Shown: piece by piece, positions 5,911 through 6,859 of the stretch
How positions within the stretch are numbered: position 1 is the stretch's first letter
How the letters are laid out: each line of letters opens with the position of its first letter
Source: Microbacteriaceae bacterium
GTDB taxonomy: Bacteria; Actinomycetota; Actinomycetes; Actinomycetales; Microbacteriaceae
Reading direction: 5' to 3'
Assembly: GCA_023254555.1 (NCBI GenBank)
Contig: JALRLI010000053.1
Span: 1 to 6,859, forward strand
DNA: 6,859 nt
The notes under the pieces: generated by a model
The model's database searches: none
What the model saw: only the letters and a program-made list of their open reading frames with translations
Told to the model about the DNA's origin: nothing
Program-made: the position numbers and the translations under genes

Positions 5911-5954
5911 TTAGTCTAATGCTGAGACCTTACCCTACTACCGCGAAGTGCCAA
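5911..5954 (-). promoter_or_regulatory. Candidate promoter and operator of the amidohydrolase operon
   Basis: On the minus strand, TTGGCA (5949-5954) matches the -35 consensus at five of six positions. A 16-nt spacer leads to TAAGGT (5927-5932), a TAnnnT -10 of actinobacterial style. An imperfect inverted repeat, TTAGTCT (5911-5917) with AGACCTTA (5925-5932), covers the -10 and the likely transcript start. A repressor could act there. No regulator gene is in the window. Consensus and position only. Confidence 0.4.
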
Positions 5955-5973
5955 GCTTCAAGAGGTGGGGAAA

Positions 5974-6375
5974 CTATATTGCCTCGGCCTCAAGTAAACC
6001 GAAGTGGGCGATTTCGTCTTCGGTGAGCATTCGCGATCGAATCATGAAGCGAACCCCCTCGGGTGCTTCCACTGAGAAGCCACTGCCACGCCCAGGCACA
6101 ACATCGAGGGTGAGGTGTGTGAACTTCCAGTACGCGAACTGTGAAGCCGACATATAGAACTCAATCGGGTCAAGGCCCTCAATTCGCAGCGTTTGCAGCA
6201 GCACATCTTGGCCGCCGGTCTTGAACATTCCGACGGGGTAGCACATCGGCGCGCTACCGTCGCAGCAGCCGCCCGATTGGTGAAACATCAACGGGCCGTG
6301 TTTCACCGTCAACTTGCGCAGCAGCTCAGCCGCGGCCTCGGTGTAATCAACTCGCGTGTACTCCATGGTGCTCAC
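5974..6375 (-). CDS. DUF779 family protein, partner of aldehyde dehydrogenase
   Basis: A 133-aa soluble protein of the DUF779 family, which is commonly encoded next to acetaldehyde-type dehydrogenases; its molecular role is not established. The hallmark cysteine-rich stretch is present as FHQSGGCCDGSAPMCYP (31-47), with C37, C38 and C45. A later hydrophobic stretch with LDVVPGRGSGFSVEAPEGVRF matches the family's second conserved block. A metal or redox role for the cysteines is plausible but unproven. The gene lies downstream of the dehydrogenase on the same strand, with a 78-nt gap holding a hairpin. Two starts are possible, GTG 6375 or ATG 6366, and neither has a strong ribosome binding site. 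The length is normal for the family. Confidence 0.93.
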   Translation of the reverse strand: MSTMEYTRVDYTEAAAELLRKLTVKHGPLMFHQSGGCCDGSAPMCYPVGMFKTGGQDVLLQTLRIEGLDPIEFYMSASQFAYWKFTHLTLDVVPGRGSGFSVEAPEGVRFMIRSRMLTEDEIAHFGLLEAEAI

Positions 6376-6390
6376 TTTACGCTCGAAGCA

Positions 6391-6426
6391 CGAGACCGGC
6401 TAGGAGGAATTTCCCAACCGGTCTCG
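6391..6426. promoter_or_regulatory. Perfect 9-bp inverted repeat between ALDH and DUF779 genes
   Basis: CGAGACCGG (6391-6399) is complementary to CCGGTCTCG (6418-6426) across an 18-nt spacer. No T-run follows on the minus strand, and the long spacer favours a protein-binding site or an attenuating stem-loop over a terminator. It lies 16 nt upstream of the DUF779 start. The role is inferred. Confidence 0.45.
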
Positions 6427-6453
6427 CGACTTGTCTCGCTCACAGCTTTCGGT

Positions 6454-6750
6454 TTAGAAGAATCCCATTGGGCCTTCTGCGTATGAAACGAGAAGGTTCT
6501 TGGTCTGCTGGTAATGATCGAGCATCATCTTGTGATTCTCGCGGCCAATACCCGATTGCTTGTATCCGCCGAAGGCGGCGTGAGCTGGGTACTGGTGGTA
6601 GGTGTTTGTCCACACGCGGCCAGCCTCAATTGCGCGACCGGCGCGGTACGCAGTGTCACCGATTCGGCTCCAGACACCGGCGCCGAGACCGTACAGTGTG
6701 TCGTTCGCGATTGAAATCGCATCGTTGAAGTCTTTGAAGCTGGTCACCGC
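6454..6750 (-). pseudogene. Aldehyde dehydrogenase, C-terminal fragment (ExaC/AldB-like)
   Basis: About the last 98 residues of an NAD(P)+-dependent aldehyde dehydrogenase, which oxidises acetaldehyde-type aldehydes to acids. The readable part begins at AVTSFKDFNDAI and continues through IANDTLYGLGAGVWSR, GRVWTNTYHQYPAHAAFGGYKQSGIGRE and ends in NLLVSYAEGPMGFF. These are typical C-terminal and oligomerisation segments; the GFF end is usual in the AldB/ExaC branch. A full protein is about 500 aa. The catalytic Cys and Glu and the NAD-binding domain are missing. Upstream of about 6750 no frame gives the expected EEIFGPV block; the open frame continues to 6816 with unrelated residues. So the gene is cut by a junction here rather than simply running off the window. 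The adjacent DUF779 gene supports the identity. Confidence 0.85.
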
Positions 6751-6755
6751 TGAAG

Positions 6756-6859
6756 ACTGTCCTCGAGCAGATCGACATTCTGGGCGAAGAGGTTGTGCCT
6801 GTCTTGCGCAAAGCAAGTAAAGGCGTACGTGTAGGAATGGTTTTGAGCGCGGAGCTGCG
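6756..6859 (+). pseudogene. Possible C-terminal fragment of an LLM-class flavin-dependent monooxygenase
   Basis: From about 6756 the plus strand is open to the window end. It reads TVLEQIDILGEEVVPVLRKA, which resembles the C-terminal helix of luciferase-like (LLM) flavin monooxygenases. The following residues SKGVRVGMVLSAEL do not extend the match clearly. No start codon or N-terminal part is present; upstream codons in this frame run into stops at 6735 and 6726, inside the dehydrogenase. Only about 20 residues support the assignment, so it is tentative. It could be a foreign fragment joined by rearrangement or by mis-assembly. Confidence 0.35.

Noticed and set aside
5945..5959. GAAG/CTTC hairpin as a terminator for the DUF779 gene
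   Set aside because: A 4-bp stem with a 7-nt loop and no T-run is too weak, and it overlaps the better-supported promoter candidate.
6454..6816. Complete small 120-aa protein starting at 6816
   Set aside because: Only the residues after about 6750 in the reading direction match aldehyde dehydrogenase. The first 22 are unrelated and come from the sequence beyond the junction, so the apparent start is accidental.
1..6859. CRISPR array, transposase or phage genes
   Set aside because: No regularly spaced repeats, no DDE or integrase-type protein and no terminal inverted repeats with target duplications were found in either strand.

Overview
The window looks like chromosomal DNA from an actinobacterium, most likely of the Microbacteriaceae type. 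The grounds are an LCP cell-wall ligase with an actinobacterial-style N-terminus and Thr/Pro-rich tail, a DUF779 gene beside an acetaldehyde-type dehydrogenase, frequent GTG start options and moderately GC-rich coding sequence. The taxonomic call is inference from protein style. I see no phage, transposon, CRISPR array or toxin gene.

Left part (1-2150, + strand): a LytR-CpsA-Psr ligase (49-1314), then tRNA-Ser(GCT) (1375-1466) with a strong hairpin that begins at the A of its CCA. Next comes a 260-base non-coding stretch. It holds a perfect 16-bp palindrome, several mutually exclusive stems, a degraded copy of the tRNA 3' end and a short motif that also occurs just upstream of the LCP gene. 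A small lipoprotein (1727-2149) follows. A long hairpin at 2162-2204 separates it from the convergent genes on the right.

Right part (2198-6750, - strand), in transcription order: the C-terminal part of an aldehyde dehydrogenase, a DUF779 protein, an amidohydrolase of the YtcJ-like type, a 14-helix MFS transporter and a small conserved-looking protein with a CxxC motif. The amidohydrolase stop and the MFS start overlap and the CxxC gene follows 23 nt later, so these three look like one operon. Its best promoter candidate is just upstream of the amidohydrolase. A plausible reading is transport plus hydrolysis of an amide-type or related substrate, but the substrate cannot be read from sequence. 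The aldehyde dehydrogenase/DUF779 pair is a known neighbourhood, probably a separate aldehyde-oxidation unit.

Right edge (about 6747-6859): the dehydrogenase reading frame stops matching its family abruptly. From there the opposite strand encodes a peptide resembling the C-terminus of an LLM-class flavin monooxygenase. This is either a rearrangement or a chimeric contig end. I did not find a convincing new defence or mobile system. The best leads are the tRNA-adjacent region and the amidohydrolase/MFS/CxxC operon.
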